Shown: positions 45,372-57,476 of the stretch, one piece after another
Layout: each line of letters opens with the position of its first letter
Numbering within the stretch: the stretch's first letter is position 1
Origin: Pelodera strongyloides
Lineage: Eukaryota; Nematoda; Chromadorea; Rhabditida; Rhabditidae
DNA length: 64,000 nucleotides
Reading direction: 5' to 3'
NCBI GenBank assembly: GCA_036852015.1
Contig: JAANDG010000700.1
Coordinates: 1 to 64,000 of the forward strand
Made by a program: the position numbers and the translations under genes
Notes under the pieces: model-generated
What the model was told of the DNA's origin: nothing
Seen by the model: only the letters and a program-made list of their open reading frames with translations
The model's database searches: none

Positions 45372-45653
45372 CTAAACAAATCATATATCACCATTAGTGC
45401 AACATGAAGTACTATTCACAATAGGTAATTGAGCACCAATTCGATTTGTACTTACACATGGCTTTTCAATTTCACCACTGAAGTTAGCTATTTTACAACA
45501 TCGGGTAAGGTTGAATTGCTACCAATTTATTTATGTTTTACGGTTATTGATCCCTTATTCTTAGTAGAAATCACTTCCATACTCAACAGGCTTGGCAATA
45601 TATTGACCCGGAAGGAATCTGGGTTTCTTACTTCGTAAGTCCAGGGTGGCCCA

Positions 45654-46058
45654 CTAGCTAGCCCGCTCGTTGCGAACAGATAACAATGTAATGCAGATAG
45701 ATAGTAGAAATAAGGTAAAAAAAACCTGCCTTTGCAAAAATACAATAAACGCGCGAATTACTTCCGCGCCTTTTTTGTGCGGCACTTTCTCCGCAACATG
45801 CATGCACTTTGCATTTTGAACAAAATTAAGGTTGCAACATATGCTGGTGTATCTACTGTATTTTTTAATTTGCCGCCCTACAATATCCTTTTGGGATTCA
45901 GCTAGTTTCAAAAACAAACGATTTTTTGAAATTGCCGCCACAGATTTATTTTTGGTGGGAATTTTTCTTGTTTTAAATTTCGTTTTAATTTTGCAAATAA
46001 GCCGTAATGCCTCGCGCGCCGCAATTAGTTGATACGGGTTGGCGCACGAGATCACCAT
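45654..46058 (-). CDS. Unrecognised 134-residue frame upstream of E2F
   Basis: A minus-strand frame starts MVISCANPYQLIAAREALR and is basic in its middle (KIKTKFKTRKIPTKNKS), ending with a hydrophobic stretch. I recognise no family and see no trans-splice acceptor at its start. The length is somewhat unusual for chance in AT-rich DNA, but this alone is weak support. A donor-like GTTTTTTTT near 45725 could end an exon earlier. Confidence 0.2.
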   Translation of the reverse strand: MVISCANPYQLIAAREALRLICKIKTKFKTRKIPTKNKSVAAISKNRLFLKLAESQKDIVGRQIKKYSRYTSICCNLNFVQNAKCMHVAEKVPHKKGAEVIRAFIVFLQRQVFFTLFLLSICITLLSVRNERAS

Positions 46059-46474
46059 GATTTGGTAAGTATTGAGTTCTTTAACATATGTAGCCCGCTG
46101 TATCTACCAATGTGGATGCATTTTGATCTACGGAGTACCAGCAAATCTCCCATCTCGAGAAAATAATATGCTGGTAATTTTGGGTTCATGTTCGCTTCCC
46201 AGCTTCCCCAAGAACTTTTTATTGACCTCGACGTCAAAGTCTTTACACTGACTCCAAGCGAACCAAATCAGTATAAGAGACCGAACACCGCACTTCTCGG
46301 TGCTTTGATGCTGAGGACTGTTCAACATACTATCATAGTGCCAACGCTGTATTCATTATATGAGCATTTATAAGATCTTCATGGAGTCGCTTCTCGTTGG
46401 AATTGATCTGTTTCTACACGGAAGAGGTTTAGGGCGCCCACGCGAGATCTTCTGTTAATTTGTACTTTTCAGCT

Positions 46475-49400
46475 ATGAGTTCGGGTGGTGCTGGTGGCGC
46501 GAGGCCAATTACTCTGATTTCCGGTCCGATTGTCAATGTACGGCGTACTGACAAGCAACCGACGGCGCTTTTGACAGAGCAGAAGCCGGCTACAATTGGA
46601 TTTACTGCTGGAGGGAGCATTCGTCCCAGTACCTCTCACGTAGATCAGTCAGGAGAGGAATTCTTTGAAACGGAAGAACACGATCAAATTGGAGATGATT
46701 CCGGTATGACTTTAGTTAACATTATTCGGTACCAGACGACTGACTGCTTGTAGAGAGTATAGCAGCTTTTTCTATGTTGCTATTTATGTTGAAATTATCT
46801 ATTGGTCGCCCACAATATGTATATATAACTTTTTTTTGTGCTGAAACTCGAACTCGGTAAATTTATGCTTTGCGCATGTGAGAATTGAGAATTAGCTTTA
46901 ATCCTGGATGTTGAGAGCCTGGCTGCTCTTATATATGAAAAAAATCGTACGCGACTGATTTCCAGAATTGCTCGATGATGAATTCGATACTCCTCAGATG
47001 GGCACGCGAGCGGATAAATCTCTTGGTCTTCTCACGAAACGGTTCATTAAAATTTTGCAGACGGCACAGGGCGGCATGGTGGATTTGAACACGGTATGAG
47101 ATTCTTTGCTTAATGTTGTTTCTGTAATGTCTGCCTTTTGCTTGTGGGTTAGTTTGGCTAATCGATATTGTTCTCTGACTTAACATGTGTCAATACAGTG
47201 GAACCATACGACATATATTGATTTTACCGTGATTTTGCTTGCATAGCGCTTTTCTAATTCTCCTACTTTAGGCGGCCGAAGCATTAAATGTGAAACAAAA
47301 GAGACGTATCTATGACATTACGAATGTGCTTGAAGGAGTCGGGTTGATTGAAAAGCGGTCCAAGAATATTATTGAATGGAAGTGAGTTTTTTATAAGATT
47401 ATTCTCACGTTAGTTAGATGCTTGATCTTGATGATGTCACCTTGCGGCATCGATTCGGGTTGATCAGTGATGCGTGCACGTCATCTCCTGTATTCTGTTA
47501 TAGAGGTGGTGATATGAATCCTGAAACTGCCAGAAAGGAGCTGTCCACTGACGAAAGGGAATACTTCAATCAATTAAAGGAGGAATGTTCCGATCTTGAA
47601 GATAAAGAGCGCGCAGTCGACGAAAAGATCAAATGTTTGAAGCAGGTAGTTTTTTCAACTGTTCCAGTAAACATAATCTAAACGTTTGATTTAAAACTAA
47701 ACGCACTATTAGTACGTCTGAATGAAAACACCGCGCGCCTACAAAGATTGTCGTAATTCGAAATGGTCATTGTATAATACCAGACGGCTACGCCGCCTAA
47801 AGGCGTCTTTCCATACTTATGAAAAGTCTGAAACGTAGATGAAAAGCTAGTGAATGAAGTCAACCGAAAAGTCGTTATTTTGCTTCAATTGCCTCGCCAC
47901 TCTTTTTATAAGACGGCAGAATATCTTATTTTAATGACTTCCGTAAAAAAACGTGTGTGCCACTACAGTTACTCTTTTATATAATAATAATAATATGAAC
48001 AGAACTGAATGCTTGAATTCTTTGCACTTTCAGTGTGCAGTGTGCAGTGAATTAAGGTGCGCATTGAAAAAAGACGCAGCAGAATGTTGTATCACATCTA
48101 GTTTATTATCGTTCGTTGTGTATTCAACTTTGTTCGGGAACATGATTTTGTGTTGTGATAAGCCGTATCTATTTTCAGAGCATTAAAAATGTCACGCAAC
48201 ACTTGGGGAACTTACAATACTCGTATTTAACGCAGGATGATTTACTGGGTGTATTTCGTGGAGCCCATTTATTCACGTTACATGCGGCCCCAGGAACAAT
48301 TATCGACATCAACACTCCCAAAGTAAGTGTTTAGTGTTGTATCATTTATATGAAATTTTGTACGTGTTTTTTGCGTTACTCGTTTTGGACCAATTTATGA
48401 GGTGCAGACTGAATTCGGTCTATTTTATTATTTCAGTAATTATGAATAACACTTATTCTTGCTTATATGTGAAGTTTGCATGTATATGTGAAATGAATCG
48501 TGTGATTGGGGTTTCGGTTACACTCTCTGATTCTGGTCAAACAAGGAAATTCTGCCCTTTTCGTGTTCCTTCGGTTTTATGTCAACTTTAACTTTTGTAT
48601 GTTTGTTTAGAGCATAGATCACCGGTTCAGTTTGCACATGAAAAGCTCCGTGGGACCAGCCACAGTGTGTCTTATATCGAAAGAAAATAAGAGGAACAGA
48701 ATGATGTTACGAGATACTACTCGCTACCAGGTATTATATCACTTCCTTTTTCCTTTGTTACCGTCATATTTGTCCGATTATTTTTTTGTCATTTGCCACC
48801 GTCATTTTCAGCTGTATAAGCGTTTGCTATTTCTCTTAAAAGTTTTTTAAGTTCTTAATTTAATTCGTGATTTTGGAGTATTTACTCGCTTAAACGTATG
48901 TGTTCCGACATATTTTCATCCTAGAAAAGTAATCGGTATCGTTTTAAATGTCTCTTTGACAAGCGAAGCACTATGATTATGATTAAGTATACAATACAAT
49001 TAGTTCCTCAATACAGTCGATTTCAGCCAGTTGTCCGTAATCCGTTTGGTAATGTTGGTGATGATCCAGGTCAGATTCTCGAAGATGAAGAGGGCGAAGA
49101 AGAGATGCTTGGAGGGAACAGACGGAGGGAGGAAGATATGAGTTAGTCCTCTCAACTCGGTTGTGCTTATTATTGTTGTCGTTTGTAGTTGTGTGTATTT
49201 TCTGCACGCGCAATTTGTTGGTTTTATCAGTAGTGTATGTCTCTGTCAAATCACTAATAATTTCAACCTTTTAGTGGACATCAAGTACGAGCCATTTGGA
49301 GTTGAAGAGCAAAGTGCCGATCAAACTTCTCAAAATCAAGGTAGGGCTTTTAATTTTTGGTACTGTTGTACACTATTTGATAACTGTCCCGTTAAGGAAT

Positions 49401-49765
49401 GGGGGGTACGCGTACTAGGTGACTTCCGAGATTATACCGTGCCCGAAATTTGTTAAAGTTGCCCACATGTTTGGATATTGTTTTCTTTTCTTTCATTTCC
49501 GTTATTTCGTATTTTGGGTCAGGTTATTCAAACTATATGATATGACGTTCTATTTTTGTAAGAAAACTAGAAGTGAATTGACATAATGGGGTACATGGAT
49601 GCAGGAATAGTATGTATATGTCAATGTAGTTTCATTGCGGTTATTTTTTTAGATGATAAGCGTCTGGTGCGATTGAGTCCTCCTCCGTGTGAAAGAGATT
49701 ATATTCTGAATGTGAACAATGCAGATTCGCTATTTGATCTATTCCAAGATGATTATGCCATTTGA
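46475..49765 (+). CDS. efl-1: E2F transcription factor (E2F4/5-like)
   Basis: Nine exons (46475-46703, 46966-47093, 47272-47381, 47504-47645, 48179-48322, 48611-48730, 49027-49141, 49275-49340, 49653-49765) close in phase to 388 residues. The winged-helix DNA-binding domain is at about 90-156 (SLGLLTKRF, then [18 protein letters not shown] and NIIEWK). A leucine/coiled dimerisation segment follows at about 160-205, then a marked-box region. The C-terminus ([16 protein letters not shown]) resembles the pocket-protein binding motif of E2F4/5. It lacks a cyclin-A-binding N-terminus, which fits a repressor-type E2F. E2F-DP dimers control S-phase genes, including histones in many animals. CTTTTCAG two bases before the ATG suggests trans-splicing; two in-frame codons upstream would add MYFSA. 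Confidence 0.94.
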
Positions 49766-50667
49766 TTGATATGTATATTACTTATTTTCCTTTGTTTTGT
49801 GAATTATGCATATTGACGTGTATTTGTAACTATTTTAATGATTTTTGTTAGTATGCTGAACCTTGAAGAATATATTCCTGAGATTGTCAAGTGTGTTCTT
49901 CAGAGTATTTTGTTTTTGTACTATTTGTACATCATAATGCATTTTGAGTATAGCCATTGTTATGTTTAATCTAAACAGTTTGTTCAATCAATGACAGGGA
50001 AAACAATTGTACATTTTAATGGTTTCAGTGCTTAGTTTGTTGTATCAAATGAATAAATTGTGATATATATCATTATTCCTTTTCTGTCTTTGCTATGGGT
50101 TGATGCTCCCTTCCTGTTTTATTTTATTATTTAAATTGAAATTGGAAGCCGTATTCTTGTGATGTTGAGTAATAGAAAATGTCTTCCTTAGTGTATGTTT
50201 GTGTAAGCATGATGCAACTTGCTTTTTTGGCTGGTCTGGTTCATTGCATAGCTATTGTGCAATATTACATGTTGGATATGTGTGCTAGATATTTCAGTCA
50301 TAACTTTACGCTCCTCTATTTTCACACCGATTTTTTGGAATTGTTCTAATCGGCTAATGCATATGTCATTAACATATAGCTTACCATTTACAACTATTAT
50401 CACCATTCCCGTAGTCTTACTGTATTGTGTATCCCAAGCTGTTTTGCTTTCTTTCGTAACATATGGTTTCTTGTCTTTATTGTGTTCATCTATTCATCTC
50501 TTTTCATATGTGTTGCATTGTATGTCTGTGTCTTTTACTGTCTGCAGGCGTATATTTCTTCTTTCTTTCCTGACATTCAAAGGCTTCCTTTTCTCCTCTA
50601 TGCTTCTCCCCCTCCCCTTTATGTACCTTCACTCCCTCTCTCTCTTTATTCCAGTTCCCCTTCCCTG

Positions 50668-50675
50668 TGACGTCA
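50668..50675. promoter_or_regulatory. CRE-like palindrome
   Basis: TGACGTCA is a perfect match to the CREB/ATF site. It lies 53 bp upstream of the C20 run and about 1.35 kb before the GTPase start codon. A match of eight bases can arise by chance. Confidence 0.4.
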
Positions 50676-50720
50676 CTCCGCAACGCAAACGTCTACGCCG
50701 CGGCCATTTATATTTATTCT

Positions 50721-50740
50721 CCCCCCCCCCCCCCCCCCCC
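50721..50740. repeat. Run of 20 cytosines
   Basis: Twenty C in a row means G20 on the minus strand, a G-quadruplex-prone tract. Such monotracts are known in C. elegans and depend on the DOG-1/FANCJ helicase for stability. Confidence 0.95.
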
Positions 50741-50774
50741 TTTCTTTACGTAATATTTTCACCGTTCTCTCCAT

Positions 50775-50782
50775 TTTCCCGC
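50775..50782 (+). promoter_or_regulatory. E2F-type site
   Basis: TTTCCCGC matches the E2F consensus TTTSSCGC. TTTTCCGCC follows within ten bases. The position between the E2F gene and the GTPase gene makes it a candidate site for either; function is not shown. Confidence 0.35.
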
Positions 50783-52017
50783 TTTTCCGCCAAATTAACT
50801 GAGAAATTTAAAACCCTTGGCTTTCACTGTTACCTTTGTTTAGTCATTAGTAAGTTTTGTTTTTCACGTCTTGGAGCCCTGATCCCTGAATTGAGAAGAG
50901 CAGAGCAGAGCCTAATACACTTTGTACTTCGCTCTTCCTCTATGTGTTTACGAGTATTGTTGACTGCGCTGTTTTACGTGACCCCGGTTTTTACGGTAAG
51001 AAAGTAAGAGCAGTTGTGTTTTCCTTTTCATCGAATTGTTTTGTTCTTCTCCGTGAGTCCGTGACTCTCAAAAATTATTATCTCTCCTTTCTTTCTGTTC
51101 ATTTTTCTTCTCTGTTAGACTCATTGGCTCCTATCTTCTATTATTTTTACTCAGTATCTCGGTATTTCCTCTCAGTTGTTGACCTGCCACTTATGTCCGT
51201 AGACACGGGGATCCTGTAGATCAACCCGAATCTTTACGCTTTACTTTACACATTTGGAATCAACTGGCTGTTAGCTGATATGAAATTTGAGTGTCTCTTT
51301 GTTTTGAAATTTATTAAATAGTGTTATTCTTGAATAATGATGTGTTGCTTATCTTTCATTCCATTGTCCTTGAACATCTTCTATTATTCTATTAGTCCCA
51401 TTTCTCTAAACATCCGCGTGATGTGATGATTGAATATGATATGCACGTCGACTGGCTGCGTAATTCATAGAAGTCTTATGATATAAGGAACTGGTTCGGT
51501 CGGTTCGGCGTTCGTTCGGTCAAGATTAGCCGCTCCTCTGTGATTTTGAAGTTCATTTCCTTTTCCTGATTTGTATTTAGTTGCGCAACCCCGCAACGCC
51601 TTGTATGCATTTAGTTGCGCAACTCTGCGAAAAGGTTGATTTTGGCACTTCCTTTGCTTATGTACAGAACTATAGAAATTGCTTGCAGTTTTCCTCCTTT
51701 CGTTTTTGAAAAAATTGGTGGAAATCCTGCAAATTGATGGTGAACAACGTTGAAAGTCAATGCTTCTCCTTTGCTTTTGCCCTGTGTATTTATATTCTTT
51801 ATGTACGTGCTTAATGAGTTTCGTTCTTGTCCTCACTAGAATTTTCCATGTCTTTTTTCGCTTTTATAATTGTGATTGTTTAATTGTTTTGCTTTTCAGC
51901 CTAGGCTTCTTCCAATGATAGATCGGTTACGCGTCTAAATTGTGTGCCTTTCTTGGACGCATATACTCTCGATTCAATACTTACATCACTGCCAATTGTA
52001 CTTATTCATCCGCAATC

Positions 52018-55000
52018 ATGGATTTTATGATTTCCAACTTTTGTGACGAGGAGAACAACCAGGTGTTTCGTACAGCCAGGTATGTTTACTTTAATGTCTC
52101 TCAGTTTGTTGGTTTTGTTATGTGCGTGATTGTAGAATGTAAGGATAACCATTGTAATAGCTGAAGGACAGTCTTTTGAACGAACCGTGTGTTGTGTGCT
52201 ATTGTACACTATGCATACACATATGAAACTACATACTTGACTTTTGCCTCCTCACTACTTTCCGGTGTACTTTTCTCTGCCTGACTTTGACGTAGGTTGC
52301 GGGAACAGCTGCTTTTCTCAAATTCCAATTTCTCTCCTACTTTTACTAATGTTTGTTTGTCGTTGTCAACCTACGCAAATGGTTCAGCTGACCTGACCAG
52401 TTAGATAAAAAAGATACTCTCGAAATCTCGTTCTCAAGTAGTTGCAGCGTTATTTTTCTTTTTTGAAAAGGGTGCCGTGGGCCATGAGGTTTGGAGGGAT
52501 GTGTAGTGATACAGTAATGTTAGGTTGTGGTTAGAAGCAACATTTATTGGTTTTGCTTTTTTTTGTAAATTTCGTGTCATTTTTGCAGGGCCTCTGAAGG
52601 CGAATCGACCGCCTTGTTAAACAATGACGACACACTATTATCGGAACAAGATCAACCAATATTACCACCAGAAATGGAACTTGGAAATATCGAGTACAAG
52701 GTTTGAATGTTTATGTTATGTTATTAGTTATTATTGTCAAGAGTTTCTTATTCCGTGAAAGAGGGAGGGTATTGGGTATGTGACCAACACCATCGTCTTA
52801 TGAAGTATTAACTTAAAACAATTTAAAATATTAACTTCAGGCGAAACTAATTAACCCCTCATTCTCCCGCCTACAACATTTAATCACACAAATGAAGTGG
52901 AGACTACGTGAGGGACAAGGCGAAGCTATTTATGAGGTAACATCCGTTCACTTTTTGTAATTGTCAATATATTAGGGTTATTTGTCACACAGTTTCTTAG
53001 AGTGGACTTTATACCATGTTCTTTCATGCTTTTAGTAGACCTTTCGTCTTTATGTTTCATCCTTACTTTACCTTAATTGTGCAATGAAAATGAAGTAATG
53101 AAGAGGTTGTGATGTTACTGTTAGTCACTTGTAGATTCACTTTCCGTACGTTCTGTGTACTTATTTTTGTAAGATTTGTCCAATATTTCTCTTTATATAG
53201 TGAGTTGTTTATTCATAAGCATAATATTGGATTTAAGTTTAAGGCACAGACAGTATTACTAATTACTACATTGTCAGGTTGGAGTGGAGGATGGTGGTGC
53301 AGTGTGTGGACTGACTGATTCCGAAATGGCCGCCTCAATGAATACTCTTCGTGCGATGGCCGATGCCCTGAGTGCAAGTCTCGTTGTGGTGAGTTGAACG
53401 ATTCGTAATTAGTATTCTAAGACCCATGATTACCATTGGATTACTGTAGCTTAGCAAGGCATGGAAGGTTACTCCAACATTACATTTAAGGTAGAAAGGT
53501 AGATGTTAATGATCTCACATCTAATAACATTTGTCTCTTTGTTTAGTATGTTGTATTCTGTTTGTAGAGGGTGCATGTTGCAGTATTTTCATTTGATTGT
53601 GTGTGTGTTTTCTCATTTCTATTTATGATTATGGTACTTTATCCTCAGCTGACTGAAAGAGATGTGACTCCCCGGGGAAGTTCGGTCAGACGTCGTGCCG
53701 TGGAGGTTTTGGTGAGAAAGGTCCCCGAAAGCCAACAGTATATCGAATTGAGGTATGTATATTCCCCTGAATTATATTTCGCTTGGCGATGTTTAGAACT
53801 AGAACTACAACAACTGTTTATTAGATATTAGGTGCGCGAGCCAAGTAGCATAAGTGCGAATTACGATTCGATAAACACGCGGTCGTGAAGTGAAGAACTA
53901 AGAAGCACTTCGGCCGAAGAATGAATGAATGTTTGTAAAGTGCCGGCGAAAATACAAAAAAGTGATCAACATACAATACAATATTGTAATTTTATGTGTA
54001 GATATTGACTATGCGAATTTAGGCTGGCCGTCGTCGGTGGCGCGGACGTGGGCAAATCGACCATGTGTGGCGTACTGACACAGGGAATACTAGACGACGG
54101 AAATGGAAGCACCAGACAGGCGATATTCAGGTACACTGTTCTGTTCTTTTTTTTTTATCTTATATTCGTACAACTGACAAGCGTCTGGGAAAAATCCTTT
54201 TTTTTGGATCATTGACCCTGAAAGTGGTTGTAGAACAAGGAACTGGAACAGTGGAGAACTTAGCTATACTTCCCGGAATTGTCGTCTGTTTATTATATTT
54301 CATTACCGGTTCCCGGTTCTAACTGAGTTGAAATTGGTGGTGAGGAATGGGTTTTGTTTATGCCTTACTCATTTACTTGCAGATATTTGCATGAGTTGAA
54401 TACCGGAAAGACGAGTTCTGTATGTTTGGAAGTGATTGGATTCGATAAGAAGGGAAAGGTGAGTGAATTGTGTACTGTATATCTCATATTTTGTTCCTTT
54501 TATCAAATTTGTTTTCGTGAATGAACGCACAACTTGGTTGAACGTGGTTGTGGTATTATCTATTGTGACTGTTCCTTATTTTACTATTCCGTTTAGTTGA
54601 TAAACTACAATGGAAATAGCCTGGAGGAATTGGCGGAAAGATCCACAAAAGTGATCCATCTCATTGATTTGGCCGGTTAGTTTTAACGTTATATTTGATA
54701 CTTCGTTTTGTTATATTTAACTAATTTTTTCAACTTTTTTTTAAATTCGCCACTTCCAGGCGATATCCGCTACCTGAACACGACAATACAAGGATTATCT
54801 GGATATCATCCACACTACTGTTGCTTGTGAGTGTTCTCTGCTCTCTTGAAATTTTGAAACTAGATTATATAAGATTCACTCTCCGTGATAGGGTCACTAG
54901 GAATTTCACCTTTTTGAGTATTTTATATTGATACTATAAAAAGGAAACGATATCAAAACGTAGGCAAATATTCACTGCTTCTTCTTCATAAATCTGTGAT

Positions 55001-57476
55001 TGGGCAAAGTGCTCAATTTAACAGCTCTTTCAGATATTTTATTTTAATTATGAGCAACTTACGTGATTTCTGAAACTAATTTCTAATTTCCTATTGTAGG
55101 CTCGTTTCCGCTGAGTCTGGACCCACTTTTGCCACTCGTGAGCATCTGGGACTGGCCCGCGCCTTGGGCATTTCCATATTTGTGATTATCACGAAGAAAG
55201 ATACTGTGGAGAGAGCTCAGCTGTACAAGTACGTTGTGTTTGTGTTTTCTGTTTACGTGTTGTTAAATTTAGTCTTTTCAGACCATATTTTGTTGGTCGC
55301 TTCTGAATTTGTGAATTGCAAATGTTTTTGTAAATGAGCCTCTAGTTCTTCATTGTCTTATTATTTATTATTTACCATTTAGGGTCTTTTCGCAAGTGCG
55401 CACCCTTCTGGAGCGTGCCGGCGTCAAGGAACCAATAATGAAGGTCAAAACGAAGAGAGATGCCGTGAGGTACGGTACAATGGTTTATGTTTTATTCCCG
55501 TTTTTGTAAATTTAATTACAAAATGTTGTTAGACTGTTTCAAAGGTCGCATCGTCGCGTCAAACGACGGGATGAATGGAATAAAAATGTATTTCCACAAG
55601 AAATCCCAAGCAAAAAATTATTGTTGTAAACTAACTGATATTCGTTTTTGTACGTATAGTGTGTTTGTTCATTATAACGAATTCTTGGTCAGCAAGTCAT
55701 CATGCATTTAAATAGCCCCATTATAGGACTGCATCTGAAATGTCGACTCGCGGTGCTGTACCGATACTGTCGATTTCGTGCGTTACGGGGGAAGGACATA
55801 AGGTTGGACCTTTTTCTTAAAATCTTGAATCTACTCTACTCGGTATAATCAGTGTTATGCTGTTCGTGTGATAGAATAATGCTTTATTGTACATCATCAG
55901 AAATAGTAATAAGAAACGTTCAGTGAAGGAAAAGAAACCAGAACTCATAGGCTAGACTGGTTAAGTCCTCACTGCCTACGTGTATGGTCAATGGGGTTTA
56001 AATTTAAACAAATAATGTAAATGATGGTTGTAAATGTAAATCCAGGTTCTTCGTTGTTTCCTCAATTGTCTCCCTCCACATGCAATCAACACGCTGAGGC
56101 AATTGGAATTGGCCGCCCGACCAGCACAGTTTACCATCGAACAGATATTTCACGTGTCACAGGTTCGTGTAGTTGTACTTTCGTTTTGTTTCCTTCACCC
56201 TTGTGTTTGTGTGGTGTCTTACAGTTCTGATTTAGTACATCGTTATTATCCATTGTAAGTATATGAATTGAGTGAAACATTCAGGTTGGCACGGTGGCCT
56301 GTGGAATGTTGTGCGAGGGAAGATTATCAGAGGGAGATACTGTATGTGTGGGACCGGGAAGGGATGGAAGGTGGGTAGAAAACTTAGGGATAGTTTACTT
56401 TATTATTTAATATTTTTGCTTTGTTTATTTATAAACTACTTTATTGATAGTATAAGTTATGTGCTTTCACCGTAGTAGCGCTCTTGCGGTGAGTTAGAGG
56501 TAGAGAAAACAGAAAAAATTTCTTTTCTGATTCGATATTCTTCTGTCTTTGTTAGATGTTTCAAGCGGTGATATTATACAGTCCGCTCCGCGTGCAGATA
56601 TTTAATGTTTGAGTGATTACTGATTACAGTATTGTGGACACATTCACATGTATTTTAACGCACGAAAATGGTGAATAGAATGAATATCTGAAATTGTGTC
56701 TTCCGTTTAGATTCCACGTGGCTGTGATTGATTCGATCAGAAGAAGCAAGCAACCGGTGAGGAGTGTTCTTAATGGAGAGGCAGCCAGTATAGCCATGTC
56801 ATTCACCGATTCTGCAGTCCCGCTGAGGAGGGTGAGTGAATTTTGACTTTTGAAAGGAAAAGAAAGGCTTGCTGTAGAGCTGTAGATCACCTGTCATACT
56901 TTTCTATCCAAGTAAACGTGGTCCAAAAACGTTCCGTTCTTCGTTTAGATGTATGAAACTTGCTATTGCTATCTGACAACTGTGTCTGTTCAGGGAATGG
57001 TGATTCTGGGAAAGGATGCTAAACAGCAGTGTTGCACTCACTTCACAGCCCATATCATGTTGCTCTACCACACTTCGAATCAAATTTGCGTGGGATTCCA
57101 GACTACAGGTACTACTGCTTCATTTTTGAAAGAATTATAATTATGCGTGGCGTGGCTGTTTTCCCGACGAGTGCGCATACTCATTTTTCCCGTTTTCGTG
57201 AAGTCTTGTTCGTTTTTATACTTCTTGGTGAATTCTGAAATGAATGCCATCTATCACATGATCTATTCCAATCTTTTTCCAGTCTACATTGGTTCTGTGT
57301 GCCAAACGGCTACTCTGGTAGATCTGGACGCTGACTCCCTCCGTCCCGGAACTTGGGTCTCTGCCAAATTTGAGTTCATCTCACATCCCGAATATATTCG
57401 TCCCAACACGCCAATGATATTCCGCCAAGGAAAGACCAAGGGAATGGGTACTGTAGTACAACTGCATTTTGATTAG
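52018..57476 (+). CDS. cgp-1: GTPBP1-type GTPase (translational GTPase superfamily)
   Basis: Seventeen exons, all in phase, give 579 residues: 52018-52079, 52589-52700, 52841-52936, 53278-53388, 53649-53752, 54023-54130, 54383-54458, 54597-54675, 54760-54826, 55100-55228, 55383-55469, 55727-55802, 56046-56162, 56285-56370, 56711-56831, 56994-57108, 57283-57476. The N-terminal part has [13 protein letters not shown] and [17 protein letters not shown], typical of GTPBP1. GTPase motifs: G1 GGADVGKST (about 167-175), G3 DLAG (247-250), G4 TKKD (303-306), G5 SCVTGEG. Two beta-barrel domains follow, ending [20 protein letters not shown]1 proteins act in ribosome rescue and mRNA turnover. The residue after DLAG is Asp, where the superfamily usually has the catalytic His. 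The upstream TTTTCAG acceptor implies a 5' leader of about 118 nt. Confidence 0.95.

Larger units (their letters stand above)
49766..52017. other. Intergenic between E2F and the GTPase gene
   Basis: This contains the E2F 3' end (AATAAA near 50050), then C/T-rich sequence with a CRE-like box, a C20 run and an E2F-like site (listed separately). A TTTTCAG at about 51893-51899 is a likely trans-splice acceptor for the downstream gene. No coding sequence is recognised. Confidence 0.5.

Noticed and set aside
50255..51007. A 250-residue plus-strand frame before the GTPase gene
   Set aside because: The frame runs through the C20 tract and C/T-rich sequence, giving Phe/Leu/Ser-rich low-complexity protein without motifs; most likely non-coding.
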